Assembly: GCF_001610975.1 (NCBI RefSeq)
Contig: NZ_CP013342.1
Coordinates: 2,241,001-2,305,000 of the forward strand
Direction: 5' to 3'
DNA from: Sphingopyxis terrae subsp. terrae NBRC 15098
Lineage (GTDB): Bacteria > Pseudomonadota > Alphaproteobacteria > Sphingomonadales > Sphingomonadaceae
Length of the DNA: 64,000 nt
Shown one piece after another: positions 17,852-29,627 of this stretch (positions are counted from its first letter, which is position 1; each line of letters begins with the position of its first letter). The position numbers and the translations under genes were made by a program. The notes below the pieces were generated by a model. That model ran no database searches. It was not told the DNA's origin and saw only the letters and a list, made by a program, of their open reading frames with translations.

Positions 17852-18856
17852 ATGGCTAATGGCACCGGTCCCCTTGGCGGCGGCAATGCGCGCCCGACGA
17901 TGGCCGACATCGCGCGCGAGCTGGGCGTCGCGAAGATCACCGTTTCGCGCGCGCTTTCGGACAGCCCGACGGTCAAGGAAAGCACGCGCCGGCTGATCCG
18001 CGACACCGCCGAACGCATGGGCTACCGGCTCAATATTTCGGCGCGCAATCTGCGGCAGCAACGCACCCGGACCATCGCCGTAGTCATCGAAATGGCCCCC
18101 TCGCACGACCGCCTGATGAGCGAACCTTATCCGCTCTCGCTGCTCGGCGGGATCATGCAGGAACTGACTGCAGCCGGACAGAATATGGTGCTGACGACGA
18201 TCGAGTTGTTCGCACAGCACCCGCCGTCGGCCGACGGGGTCATCCTGCTGGGGCAGGGCGTGCATGACGATGCCGCCGCGGCGATCGAGGCGACCGGGCT
18301 GCCGTATGTGGTCTGGGGCGCGGCGCACGGCCCGCCCGGACGCGTCGTCGTCGGCAGCGACAATCGCGCGGGCGGCCGGCTCGCCGCCGACTATCTGCGC
18401 GCGCGCGGGCGCCGCGCGCTGCTGTTCCTTGGTGAAACCCAGCATGGCGAGGTCGAGGATCGGCTCCAGGGCTTTGCCGACGCGCTGAAGGGCAGCGACG
18501 CCGCGGTGATTGAGCGGATCGCCTGCGCCTTCACCGCCGCCGCCGGGCGCGAGGCGATCGATCGGCTTCTGGCCAAGGGCACTGCCTTCGACGGCGTCTT
18601 CGCGGCGAGCGATGCCATTGCGATGGGCGCGATCGAAGCGTTGCAGGCGCGCGGCCTGTCCGTACCCGGCGACGTATCGGTCGTCGGCTTCGACGATTCC
18701 CCCGGCGCAGCGATCGTATCGCCCAAACTCACCACCATCCGGCAGGACTGGGCGGTCGGCGGCGAATTGCTCGCCAAGAAGGTGCTCGATCTCGTCGCGG
18801 GCAAGGGCGCCGATTCGCGCGCCATGAGCGTGGAACTGGTCGCACGCGAAAGCTGA
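17852..18856 (+). CDS. LacI-family repressor of an alpha-glucoside locus
   Basis: The 334-residue protein has the LacI DNA-binding domain (TMADIARELGVAKITVSRALSD) with the hinge helix region and a periplasmic-binding-protein-like sugar domain containing GDVSVVGFDDSP and LTTIRQDW. The ATG at 17852 is preceded by AAGGGGAG; the GTG at 17819 is possible. It lies 135 bp upstream of the GH65 fusion gene, whose promoter carries a strong palindrome typical of LacI operators. It probably represses the phosphorylase, receptor and permease genes until an alpha-glucoside is present. Confidence 0.92.
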   Translation: MANGTGPLGGGNARPTMADIARELGVAKITVSRALSDSPTVKESTRRLIRDTAERMGYRLNISARNLRQQRTRTIAVVIEMAPSHDRLMSEPYPLSLLGGIMQELTAAGQNMVLTTIELFAQHPPSADGVILLGQGVHDDAAAAIEATGLPYVVWGAAHGPPGRVVVGSDNRAGGRLAADYLRARGRRALLFLGETQHGEVEDRLQGFADALKGSDAAVIERIACAFTAAAGREAIDRLLAKGTAFDGVFAASDAIAMGAIEALQARGLSVPGDVSVVGFDDSPGAAIVSPKLTTIRQDWAVGGELLAKKVLDLVAGKGADSRAMSVELVARES

Positions 18857-18898
18857 ATCACTGCGCGAACGCGCCGTAGTTCGCACGTCCTTTCCCGC

Positions 18899-18930
18899 AA
18901 TGGTATCGATAACTTGACATCGATACCATT
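18899..18930. promoter_or_regulatory. LacI-type operator overlapping TTGACA promoter
   Basis: AATGGTATCGAT and its exact reverse complement ATCGATACCATT (12-bp arms) flank eight bases. Each arm holds the CG-centred core ATCGAT typical of LacI-family sites. A perfect -35 hexamer, TTGACA, lies at 18914-18919 between and partly within the arms, so a bound repressor would cover the promoter. The transcript would start near 18950. Confidence 0.85.
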
Positions 18931-18991
18931 TTTGCACCACAAGATGGCTTCGATGGAGCGCGCGCCGGCCGAGCGTGCGCCGCGGGTGAGG

Positions 18992-21940
18992 ATGACAGTG
19001 GCAATTTCCAGCGCAGCTTCTGATACGATGCGGCTTGTACGACACGGCGGCGACGCCGTCGGCGATCAGGCGGCCGCGCTGTTCGCGCTCGCCAACGGCC
19101 TGGTCGGCGTTGAGGGCGTCGCCGACGAATGCGCCGCTGCGCCCTGCGCCTATCTCCCCGGCGCCTATGTCAGCCGCCCGATCGATTATCATGAAAGCTT
19201 TCCCGGCTACGCGACCGCGACTGACACGCGGATCAAATGCCCGAGCCCGGTGGCCCTGCGCCTGCGGATCGACGGCGCGCCGGTCGATTTTGCGGCTGCC
19301 GATCGCCTCGAAGCCGAGAGCCTGCTCGATCTTGCCTGGGGACAGCTTCGCCGCCGCACCCGCTGGCGTCTCGCCGATGGCCGGACGATCGAGATTGCGG
19401 CCGTTCGCATCGTTCCGCTGGACGGCGATGCCTGCGTCGCAACGCGTCTGTCGGTCTCGCCGGTGGATTTCGCCGCGACGATCGAGATCGATCTGATCTT
19501 CGGCACCGATGCCGATGGCGGCAACGCCGATGCGGCCGACGATCCGCGTATTTCCGGGCGGCTGCGGCCGGTCTGGACCGTTCAGCCTTCCGAACCGGGC
19601 GACACCCCTTCCGTGGTCCGGTTTGCCCAGGGTGCCGTCGAACTCGCCTATCGCCAGCGGGTCGCCAGCCTCGATGCGCCGGTGGTGCGCATCGACGGCG
19701 GCCATATGGTGCGCGGCGCGTTGGTCGCCGGCGGCACGCTGAGCGTCGACCGGGTGGTCGCCATGACCTGCACCCGCGGCCACCCGGTCGACATCGATGC
19801 GCTGCCCGAACCGCAGCCGTTCGACGCCATTGCGGCGGCGCAGCAGCGCGCGGTCGACCAATTGTGGGCGCATGCCGATTTTGCGATCGCGGGTGACGAC
19901 GCGCTGACGCAGGCGCTGCGTTTCGACCTGTTCCAGCTCCACCAGTCGGCCAGCCGCGACCCGGACCACAGTATCGCGGCCAAGGGGCTGTCGGGCGAAG
20001 GCTATGAGGGCCATTATTTCTGGGACGCCGAATCCTTCATGCTCCCGGTGCTGGCGCTCCAGATGCCCGACCGGGCGCGCACCCTGCTGCAGTATCGCAT
20101 CGGCAAGCTTGCGGCGGCGCGGGCGCATGCGCGCGGCATTGGCCATGCGCGCGGCGCGCTCTATCCGTGGCGGACCATCGGCGGGGCCGAATGTTCGTCA
20201 CATTATCCGACGGGGTCGGCGCAATATCATATCAACGGCGACATCGCGCATGGCGTTGCGCTGTATGTCGCGGCGACGGGCGATAGCGACGTCCGCCGCG
20301 CTGCGGCCGAAATGCTGTTCGAAACCGCGCGCATCTGGCCCGAGATCGGCGCCTTCGACCCGCGCCGCGGCGGGGCCTTCTGCATCTATGGCGTGACCGG
20401 GCCCGACGAATATTCGGCGCTCGTCGATAATGATTATTACACCAACGCGATCGCGGCGCGGCACCTTGCCTATGCTGCCGACACCGCCGACTGGCTGGCG
20501 CACACCGATCCCGCGGCCTTCGCGGCGCTGGCGCAGGCCATCGGCCTCGACGCCGAAGAAGTCGCGATGTGGCGCCGCGCCGCCGAGGCGATGTGGTTGC
20601 CGGTCGATGCAGAGGCCGGGGTAAGCCCGCAGGACGACGCCTTTCTGGGACGGCCGAAGCTGGCTGATCTGGCACCGCTCGACGAGCGCGGGCCTCTGCT
20701 GATGCGCTATCACCCGATGATCCTGTTCCGGCACCAAATCGCCAAGCAGGGCAATGTGCTGCAGGCGATGGCGATGGATCTCGTGTCGTTGCCGCTCGCG
20801 TTGCAGCGGCGCAATTTCGACTATTACAGCCGCGTCACCGCGCATGATTCGACGCTGTCGTCGGTGGCCTTCGCAATTGTGGCGGCGCGGCTCGGCGAGG
20901 ATGGGGAGGCGCTCGATTTCCATCGCGAGGCCGCCTTCGTCGATCTGGAAAATCGCCACGGCAACACCTCGCACGGCCTGCACATGGCGGCGCTTGCGGG
21001 AAGCTGGCTCGTGCTTGCGCACGGCTGGGGCGGTCTGTGGCTCGGCGGCGATTGCCCCGCCTTCGCGCCGCGCATCCCCGCCGGCTGGGCGCGCTATCAT
21101 TTCCGCCTGATGTGGCGCGGCAGCGTGATCGAGGTTGCGGTCGATGCCGAAGGGGCGACCTATCGCCGCCTGTCGGGCGCGCCGGTCGATATTGTCGATC
21201 ACGGCCGCCCGGTTCGTCTTGCCGACGCGGCGGTCCGGATGGCGCGCCCGGCGGTGCAGGGCGTGATCTTCGACCTCGACGGCGTGCTGACCGACACGGC
21301 CGAGGATCATTACCATGCGTGGCAGGCGCTGGCCGATCAATATGGCTATGCCTTCGACCGCGCCGCCAACGACCGGCTGAAGGGCGTCGATCGCGCGGGA
21401 TCGCTGCGCCTTATCCTGGACGGCGCGGGCGCGTCGGTCGACGACGCGCGCTTCGAGGCGATGCTTGCAGAGAAGAATGCGCTCTACCGCGCGCGGCTGG
21501 CCGCTTATTCGCCCGCCAATCTGTTCGACGGCGTGCGCGCGCTTTTTGCCGCGCTGCGCAGCGCGGGCATCAAGATCGGCCTCGCCTCGGCGAGCCGCAA
21601 TGCCGGCCACGTCGTTCGGTTGCTCGGCATCGCCGACCAGTTCGATTTCATCGCCGACGCGGGCGCGATCGCGGCGAACAAGCCGGCGCCCGACATATTC
21701 CTGGCCTGTGCCGACGGCATGGGCCTCCCCCCGGAACGCTGCATCGGTATCGAAGATGCGCAGGCCGGAATTTCAGCCATCCATGCGGCGGGCATGGTGG
21801 CGATTGGCATCGGGTCTGAAGAGGCGCTGCCCGATGCCGACGTGCACGTCCCCGCCATCGGGGCGCTTTCGGTCGACCAGATCCTGTCAGCAGAACGGGA
21901 AGCGGCGAGCGCGGGCAACCTTTCAAAGAAAACAGGATAA
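18992..21940 (+). CDS. GH65 disaccharide phosphorylase fused to beta-phosphoglucomutase
   Basis: The 982-residue fusion joins two steps of alpha-glucoside use. Residues about 1-745 match GH65 phosphorylases (maltose, trehalose or kojibiose type) with GEGYEGHYFWDAESFM, the general-acid motif VTGPDEY and AKQGNVLQAM at the phosphate site. Residues about 755-965 match a HAD beta-phosphoglucomutase with VIFDLDGVLTDT, SASRNAGHV and GIEDAQAGI. Phosphorolysis would give beta-glucose 1-phosphate, which the second domain turns to glucose 6-phosphate. I chose 18992 because earlier in-frame starts lie in or too near the promoter. The exact disaccharide is not determined. Confidence 0.88.
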   Translation: MTVAISSAASDTMRLVRHGGDAVGDQAAALFALANGLVGVEGVADECAAAPCAYLPGAYVSRPIDYHESFPGYATATDTRIKCPSPVALRLRIDGAPVDFAAADRLEAESLLDLAWGQLRRRTRWRLADGRTIEIAAVRIVPLDGDACVATRLSVSPVDFAATIEIDLIFGTDADGGNADAADDPRISGRLRPVWTVQPSEPGDTPSVVRFAQGAVELAYRQRVASLDAPVVRIDGGHMVRGALVAGGTLSVDRVVAMTCTRGHPVDIDALPEPQPFDAIAAAQQRAVDQLWAHADFAIAGDDALTQALRFDLFQLHQSASRDPDHSIAAKGLSGEGYEGHYFWDAESFMLPVLALQMPDRARTLLQYRIGKLAAARAHARGIGHARGALYPWRTIGGAECSSHYPTGSAQYHINGDIAHGVALYVAATGDSDVRRAAAEMLFETARIWPEIGAFDPRRGGAFCIYGVTGPDEYSALVDNDYYTNAIAARHLAYAADTADWLAHTDPAAFAALAQAIGLDAEEVAMWRRAAEAMWLPVDAEAGVSPQDDAFLGRPKLADLAPLDERGPLLMRYHPMILFRHQIAKQGNVLQAMAMDLVSLPLALQRRNFDYYSRVTAHDSTLSSVAFAIVAARLGEDGEALDFHREAAFVDLENRHGNTSHGLHMAALAGSWLVLAHGWGGLWLGGDCPAFAPRIPAGWARYHFRLMWRGSVIEVAVDAEGATYRRLSGAPVDIVDHGRPVRLADAAVRMARPAVQGVIFDLDGVLTDTAEDHYHAWQALADQYGYAFDRAANDRLKGVDRAGSLRLILDGAGASVDDARFEAMLAEKNALYRARLAAYSPANLFDGVRALFAALRSAGIKIGLASASRNAGHVVRLLGIADQFDFIADAGAIAANKPAPDIFLACADGMGLPPERCIGIEDAQAGISAIHAAGMVAIGIGSEEALPDADVHVPAIGALSVDQILSAEREAASAGNLSKKTG

Positions 21941-21954
21941 GTGGAGGAACAGCC

Positions 21955-24324
21955 ATGTTGAAACGGACCTATCTGCTCTCGTCGATCGCGCTCATCGCGC
22001 TGCCGGCGGTGGCCCATGCCCAGGAAGCGCCTCAGCCCGCCGACGATGCGGCAGGCAATGAAATCGTCGTAACCGGCACCGCCGGCGGCGGGGTCAGCCG
22101 CCAAGCCGCGGCCTTTGCGATTACCAGCATTTCGGCCGATGCCATCGAACAGGCCGCGCCGAACAGCACCGCCGACCTGCTGAAGGTCGTGCCGGGCGTC
22201 ATGGCCGAAAGCTCGGGCGGCCAGAATGGCGCCAACATCTTCGTGCGCGGCTATCCGTCGGGCGGCGACGCCGAATTCGTCACGCTGACGACGCAGGGCG
22301 TGCCCTTCTTCTCGCCGCCGACGCTGTCGTTCCTCGAAAACACGCAGCTTATCCGCATCGACGAAACGATCGCGCGGGTCGAGGCGGTGCGCGGCGGCAC
22401 CGGCGCGCTGTTCGCCAACGGCCAACCCGGCCTGACCGTCAACTTCGTCCAGAAAGAGGGCGGCCCCGAATTCGAAGGGCTTGTGAAGGCCAGCGTCACC
22501 GATTTCGGCGACATGCGCGGCGACCTGCGCCTGTCGGGTCCGCTCGGCGACAACACGACCTTCATGGTCGGCGGCTATTATTCGAGCGGCCACGGCATCC
22601 GCAATCCGGGCTTCACCGCCGAAAAGGGCGGGCAGATCACCGCCAATATCCGCCATGACCTCGACAAGGGTTCGATCCTCGTCTTCGCGCGCTATCTCAA
22701 CGATCATGGCCAGTGGCTGCTGCCGATCCCGGTGATCCGCGACGGCGACAAGGTGCGCCAGTTCGGCAATATCGACCCCGGCACCGGCGTGATCGCCGGC
22801 CCCGAAACGCGCCTGTCGGTGCTTCCCGACGGCACGCGCGCCGACCTTGGCGACGGTCGCGGCGCCAAGCTGATCAACCTTGGCACCAATTTCGATTACG
22901 AGATCGGCGACGGGCTCCAGCTGCGGTATCGCGCAAGCTATCTGAAGGGCGATGCCGATACGACCGGACTGGTTCCCGCGAGCACCGCGATGTCGGCCGC
23001 CGACTATGCGGCGAGCCTCGGCAGCACGATCGGCAGCCTGACCTATGTCAATGGGGGCGATGCGGTCGCCAATGCGGGCAGCCAGCAGGTGATCCGCGCC
23101 GGCACCTGGATCGTGCGCAAGCAGATCGAGGATTTCACCAACGACCTCAACGTCGAATGGGACAGCGGCAACAACAAGTTCACGCTGGGCGCCTATTTCT
23201 CCGACTTTTCGTCGAAGGACCAGTGGAACCTCGGCAACATCCAGCTGCTGACTGCCGAAAACAATGCGCGGCTGCTCAACCTGACGCTCGCCGATGGCCG
23301 GGTCGTGACCGATCGCGGCTTTACGCAAGGCAGCTTCTTCAACGTCAACGCCGCCTATGACGGCCGCGAATATGCCTTTTATGCGGTCGACGAGTTCCAG
23401 ATCACGCCCGAACTGCGCTTCGACGCGGGCTTGCGCTATCAGCATTACAAGGCAACCGGCACGCTGGAAAACAACGCGACCGTGCTCGACGCCGACGGCG
23501 ACCCGAACACGCTTTACGACCAGAATGTCGCGGTGCTCGACGGCACCTTCCGCAATATTTCGTACAGCAAGGGCGCCTGGTCATGGACGGCGGGCCTGAA
23601 CTACGACTTCTCGTCGTCGGTCGGCGCCTATGTCCGTTACAACCGCGGCAACACCAATCCCTTCTTCGACAATCTGCGCGACGGCATCCGCGTCTCGCCG
23701 CGCGTCGACAATTTCGAAGGCGGGGTGAAGGTGCGGACCGACATGCTGTCGCTCTATGCCACCTTGTTCCACACGAAGTTCGAAGGCCTTGTCACCACTG
23801 TCATCCAGAATGGCGCACCGCAGGCGTCGATCGGCGGCGCGCGCAGCACGGGTGTCGAGCTGGAAGGACAGCTTCGGCCGGTCGACAATTTCACGCTCGC
23901 CTTCTCGGGCACGTGGCTCAACGCCAAATATCGCGACTTCTTCACCAACAACGGTGCGACCGACCTCAGCGGCAACCGCGTCCAGCGGCAGCCGAAGTGG
24001 CAATGGCGCGTGACCCCGGCCTATGAACTGCCGTTCGGCAACGACGGCAAGGTCGGCGTCTATTCGACCTTCACCTATATCGGCGATCGCTTCTCGGATA
24101 CCGGCAACACCCAGTCGCTGCCGCATTATTTCAAGATCGATGCCGGCGTGACGGTCGACGTCAACCGTGCGCTCAGCTTTGCGGTCACCGCCGACAATCT
24201 GACCAACGAGATCGGTCTGACCGAAGGCGATCCGCGCACGCTGGGCCAGAATGCGGCTGAAGTGCTGAATGCCCGTCCGATCCTCGGCCGGTCGTTCCGC
24301 TTCAGCGCCGCCTATAAATTCTAG
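21955..24324 (+). CDS. TonB-dependent receptor of the alpha-glucoside locus
   Basis: The 789-residue receptor has a signal peptide ending in VAHAQ, a TonB-box-like NEIVVTGTAG and a plug with NIFVRGYPSGG and VEAVRGGTGALFANGQPG. It ends in the typical aromatic C-terminus FRFSAAYKF. It starts 14 bp after the GH65 fusion and is followed by an MFS permease, so uptake of the same disaccharide or oligosaccharide across the outer membrane is likely. A strong hairpin lies between it and the permease gene. Confidence 0.92.
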   Translation: MLKRTYLLSSIALIALPAVAHAQEAPQPADDAAGNEIVVTGTAGGGVSRQAAAFAITSISADAIEQAAPNSTADLLKVVPGVMAESSGGQNGANIFVRGYPSGGDAEFVTLTTQGVPFFSPPTLSFLENTQLIRIDETIARVEAVRGGTGALFANGQPGLTVNFVQKEGGPEFEGLVKASVTDFGDMRGDLRLSGPLGDNTTFMVGGYYSSGHGIRNPGFTAEKGGQITANIRHDLDKGSILVFARYLNDHGQWLLPIPVIRDGDKVRQFGNIDPGTGVIAGPETRLSVLPDGTRADLGDGRGAKLINLGTNFDYEIGDGLQLRYRASYLKGDADTTGLVPASTAMSAADYAASLGSTIGSLTYVNGGDAVANAGSQQVIRAGTWIVRKQIEDFTNDLNVEWDSGNNKFTLGAYFSDFSSKDQWNLGNIQLLTAENNARLLNLTLADGRVVTDRGFTQGSFFNVNAAYDGREYAFYAVDEFQITPELRFDAGLRYQHYKATGTLENNATVLDADGDPNTLYDQNVAVLDGTFRNISYSKGAWSWTAGLNYDFSSSVGAYVRYNRGNTNPFFDNLRDGIRVSPRVDNFEGGVKVRTDMLSLYATLFHTKFEGLVTTVIQNGAPQASIGGARSTGVELEGQLRPVDNFTLAFSGTWLNAKYRDFFTNNGATDLSGNRVQRQPKWQWRVTPAYELPFGNDGKVGVYSTFTYIGDRFSDTGNTQSLPHYFKIDAGVTVDVNRALSFAVTADNLTNEIGLTEGDPRTLGQNAAEVLNARPILGRSFRFSAAYKF

Positions 24325-24337
24325 GTCATCCCTCCCT

Positions 24338-24366
24338 GGGTGGTCGCGGCCTCTTCGCGACCACCC
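24338..24366 (+). terminator. Strong intercistronic hairpin between receptor and permease
   Basis: The perfect 11-bp stem GGGTGGTCGCG / CGCGACCACCC has a 7-base loop and is followed by CTCTTT. It may be a partial terminator or an mRNA-stabilising end that lowers permease relative to receptor expression. Confidence 0.65.
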
Positions 24367-24389
24367 CTCTTTGCGGCAAAGGACTTGGC

Positions 24390-25633
24390 ATGGCCCGCAC
24401 GCGTTTGATTGCCGCAATGATTCTGACCTATGTCGCCTTCGCGATGCTGCTCAACAGCGTCGGGACGGTGATCCTGCAGTCGATTTCCAGCTTTCATGTC
24501 ACGAAGCCCGAGGCGAGCACGCTCGAAGGTTTCAAGGATATCACGATTGCGATCGTCTCTTTCCTGACCGCGAGCTATCTGCCGCGCATCGGCCTGCGTA
24601 ACGCGCTGATCGGGGCGCTGCTCCTCGCGATCGCGGCGTGTACGGTCATGCCGCTCGCGGGAAGCTTCGGCGCAGCGCAATTGCATTTCGCGATGGTCGG
24701 CGCGGCCTTCGCGGTCGCCAAAGTCGTCGTCTATTCGATGATCGGCCTCGTCACCGACGACGCGCGGCACCACGCCAGCCTGACCAGCCTGATCGAAGGC
24801 ATGTTCATGGTCGGCGTGCTGTCGTCCTATTGGGTGTTCAGCGCCTTCATCGACCCGATGGGCCTGCGCTGGCTCAACGCCTATTGGGTGCTGGCGGTGA
24901 TCCCGGCGCTGGCGCTGGCCTTCATCCTGTCTGCATCGCTTGACGAGCGCCGCACCCATGCGGGGGAGGAGGCCGCCGACGAACAGGGGCCGCCGCTCGT
25001 CGCGATGCTGCGGCTCGCGGCGCTGCCGCTGGTGCTCGTCTTCATCGTCTGCGCCTTTGTCTTTGTCCTGATCGAGCAGGGCATCGGTACCTGGCTGCCG
25101 ACCTTCAACAACGAGGTGCTGCACCTGCCGGCGCAGATGAGCGTGCAGGCGGCGAGTCTGTTCGCGGCGTGCATCGCGCTCGGCCGTTTCGGCGCCGGCG
25201 CGGTGATGGCGCGCTTCGACTGGTATCCGGTCCTGAATGCCTGCCTGGCCGTACTCGCGGCGCTGATCATCCTCGTGCTGCCGCTCGCCGATGGCCTGCG
25301 TCCGGTGCCGATCGAAAGCTGGCGCGATGCGCCGGTCGCGGCTTTTCTCTTCCCGATGATCGGCTTCGCGCTCGCGCCCATTTATCCGACGATCATTTCG
25401 GTGATGCTGAGCGCGATGCCGAACCGGCACCACCCGTCGCTGATGGGGCTGGTCGTCGTCTTTTCGGCGCTTGGCGGCACGACCGGGTCGCTGATTACCG
25501 GGGCGCTGTTCGCGCATCTCGACGGGCGCACCGCCTTCACGCTGATGCTGGTGCCGACGGCCCTTCTCGGCGCCGGGCTGTTCCTGCTCCGCGGCCGCAT
25601 ACGTGCCGGAGAAACGGTAACAGCGCAGCCCGC

Positions 25634-25637
<4 letters not shown>
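24390..25637 (+). CDS. MFS sugar permease
   Basis: The 415-residue protein has about twelve hydrophobic helices and a cytoplasmic loop in the middle (residues 185-205), the major facilitator layout. It resembles FHS-like sugar/H+ symporters more than drug exporters. Its place behind the GH65 fusion and TonB receptor suggests inner-membrane uptake of the same disaccharide, so that phosphorolysis happens in the cytoplasm. Its TAA stop overlaps the convergent hutU stop by three bases. Confidence 0.87.
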
Positions 25638-27294
<1,657 letters not shown>

Positions 27295-27298
<4 letters not shown>

Positions 27299-28098
27299 GG
27301 ATATCCTTTCGCAAAATCGAGGGTCGCGGCGATCACTTGCTGCAGCGTCGGCAGGATCGCGGGATCGGAGTCGAGCGGGCTTGGCCAGTTACCAGGGTCG
27401 AAAGACGCCGGTTCGACCATATAGCCGCGCTGGGCGAGCTCCATCTGGATCGCGTGGATGCCCGCGTCGGGGTGGCCGTAATGGCGCGTTGTCCAGCCGC
27501 CCTTGAAGCGGCCGTTGACGACATGGCTGTGGCCGCTCGCGGCGCAGATGCTTGCAACCACGGTTTCCAGTTCGGGCGCGCAGGTCGCGCCGCCGTTGGT
27601 GCCGATGTTGAATTGCGGCAATTCGCCGTCGAACAGGCGTGGCACATGGCTGCGGATCGAATGGGCGTCGTAAAGAATGACCTTGCGATGCTGCGCCTTC
27701 AGTCGCTCGATCTCTGCCGCGATCGCATCGTGATAGGGGCGGTGATAGAGGCCCAGCCGGCGGACGACTTCGGTCTCGTCGGGCGCGCCGAAGCGATAGA
27801 GCGGGTCGCCGTCGAAGGTCGTCGTCGGGCAGAGCTCGGTCGTCGCCTGCCCCGGATAGAGCGAGGCGCCCGACGGATCGCGGTTCATGTCGATCACGCT
27901 GCGCGAGATCGCGGTCGCGATCGTCGTCGCGCCCAGATCGAGCGCGAAGGCGTAAAGATCGGCGATCCACCAGTCGGTATCGAGCTGCGCGCGCCATGGC
28001 GAGACGAACTGATCATCGAGGCCCGCAAGATCGGTGCCGCCGTGCGGGAAGGCGACGATCAGCGGGGCGTCGCCGCGGTGGATGCGCAGCCAGTCCAT
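27295..28098 (-). CDS. hutG: N-formylglutamate deformylase
   Basis: The 267-residue protein belongs to the N-formylglutamate amidohydrolase family. It releases formate and glutamate, the final step of the five-step histidine route. Motifs include [31 protein letters not shown] and [13 protein letters not shown], which supply the likely metal ligands. It overlaps hutH by one base (TGATG) and hutU by four. The presence of hutF nearby confirms the N-formylglutamate branch rather than the direct formiminoglutamase branch. Confidence 0.94.
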
Positions 28099-29627
28099 CA
28101 GCCGATCCCCGGAAGCTCCGCGGCCACCGCGGTTGCAAGGCTGCCGGTGCGGATCAGCGCGGTCGCGGCTTCCATATCGGGATGGAAATGCCGGTCGTCG
28201 CCGAGCGTGGGGACGACCGCGCGCAGATGCCCGCGCGCCGCCTCGAGCGCGGCGCTCGATGTCAGCGGGGCGTGGAAGTCGATGCCCTGACAGGCCGCGA
28301 GCAATTCGATGCCGATCACCGCGCTGACATTATCGGCCATGTCGAGCAGGCGCCGCGCGCCATGCGCCGCCATCGAGACATGATCCTCCTGATTGGCAGA
28401 GGTCGGGATCGAATCGACGCTGGCGGGATAGGCGCGCTGCTTGTTCTCGCTGACCAGCGCGGCGGCGGTGACCTGCGGGATCATGAAGCCCGAATTTAGG
28501 CCGGGCCGCGGGGTGAGGAAGGCGGGCAGGCCCGACAGCGCGGGATCGACGAGCATCGCGATGCGCCGTTCGGCGATCGACCCGATCTCGCACAGCGCCA
28601 GCGCGATCATGTCGGCGGCGAAGGCGACGGGCTCGGCGTGGAAATTGCCGCCGGACAGCGCCTCGTCGGTATCGGCGAAGATCAGCGGATTGTCCGAAAC
28701 GCCATTGGCCTCGACGTGCAGCGTCGTGCCGGCCTGCCGCAGCAGATCAAGCGCCGCACCCATCACCTGCGGCTGACAGCGGAGACAATAGGGGTCCTGC
28801 ACGCGCGGATCGTCTTCGGCGTGCGAGGCGCGGATCGCCGAACCCGCCATCAGGCCGCGCAGCGCATCGCCGACCTCGCGCTGCCCCGCATGACCGCGCA
28901 GCGCGTGGATGCGCGCGTCGAACGGCGCGTCGGAGCCTTTTGCGGCTTCGGTCGAGAGCGCGCCGGTGATCAGCGCCGACTGGAACAGCGTTTCGGCGCG
29001 GAACAGCCCGGCGAGGGCGTTGGCGGTCGAAAATTGCGTGCCGTTGAGCAGCGCCAGGCCCTCTTTGGGGCCGAGCTCGAGCGGTGCCAGATCGGCGGCG
29101 GCAAGGGCCTCGGCCGCGGGCAATATCTTGCCGCCGACCTCGATCGCTCCGACGCCGATCATCGCGGCCGCCATATGCGACAGCGGGGCGAGGTCGCCGC
29201 TTGCGCCGACCGAACCCTGCGACGGGACGACGGGGGTGAGGCCCTTGGCCAGCATCGCTTCGAGCAGTCCGACCGTTTCGCGCCGTACCCCCGAGGCGCC
29301 GACGCCGAAGCTGGCGAGCTTGAGCGCCATCATCAGGCGGATGACGGGCGTGGGTGAAGCGAGGCCGGTGCCGGCGGCGTGGCTGAGCACGATGTTGCGC
29401 TGCAGGATCGACAGCTCGTCGTCGGCGATGCGGACGCTCGCCAGCTTTCCGAAGCCGGTGTTGATGCCATAGACCGGGGCGCCGCGCGCGACGATGCGCG
29501 CGACCGCCGCGGCGCTGGCGTCGATCGCGTCCCAGGCCGGCGCGGCAAGCCGCGCCGCCGCGCCTTCGTAAATGGCCCGCCAGTCGGCCAGCGTCATGCC
29601 GCCCGGCGTGATGACAATCTGCGTCAC
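28098..29627 (-). CDS. hutH: Histidine ammonia-lyase
   Basis: The 509-residue enzyme turns histidine into urocanate and ammonia. The Ala-Ser-Gly of [15 protein letters not shown] forms the MIO prosthetic group. [12 protein letters not shown] and the C-terminal [14 protein letters not shown] are family signatures. I chose the GTG at 29627, which overlaps the hutI stop (GTGA) and gives the usual family length; the open frame continues upstream but through hutI. It catalyses the first committed step and is translationally coupled to hutI. Confidence 0.96.
   Translation of the reverse strand: MTQIVITPGGMTLADWRAIYEGAAARLAAPAWDAIDASAAAVARIVARGAPVYGINTGFGKLASVRIADDELSILQRNIVLSHAAGTGLASPTPVIRLMMALKLASFGVGASGVRRETVGLLEAMLAKGLTPVVPSQGSVGASGDLAPLSHMAAAMIGVGAIEVGGKILPAAEALAAADLAPLELGPKEGLALLNGTQFSTANALAGLFRAETLFQSALITGALSTEAAKGSDAPFDARIHALRGHAGQREVGDALRGLMAGSAIRASHAEDDPRVQDPYCLRCQPQVMGAALDLLRQAGTTLHVEANGVSDNPLIFADTDEALSGGNFHAEPVAFAADMIALALCEIGSIAERRIAMLVDPALSGLPAFLTPRPGLNSGFMIPQVTAAALVSENKQRAYPASVDSIPTSANQEDHVSMAAHGARRLLDMADNVSAVIGIELLAACQGIDFHAPLTSSAALEAARGHLRAVVPTLGDDRHFHPDMEAATALIRTGSLATAVAAELPGIG

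Noticed and set aside
18914..18991. N-terminal extension of the GH65 fusion starting at TTG 18914
   Set aside because: The TTG is the first part of the -35 hexamer inside the LacI operator, so it is upstream of the expected transcript start.
17840..20146. A 768-codon minus-strand open frame across lacI and the GH65 gene
   Set aside because: It spans two recognised genes and their operator and shows no motif or ribosome site.
21505..23445. A 646-codon minus-strand open frame
   Set aside because: Antisense to clear GH65-PGM and TonB receptor sequence; composition typical of a shadow frame.
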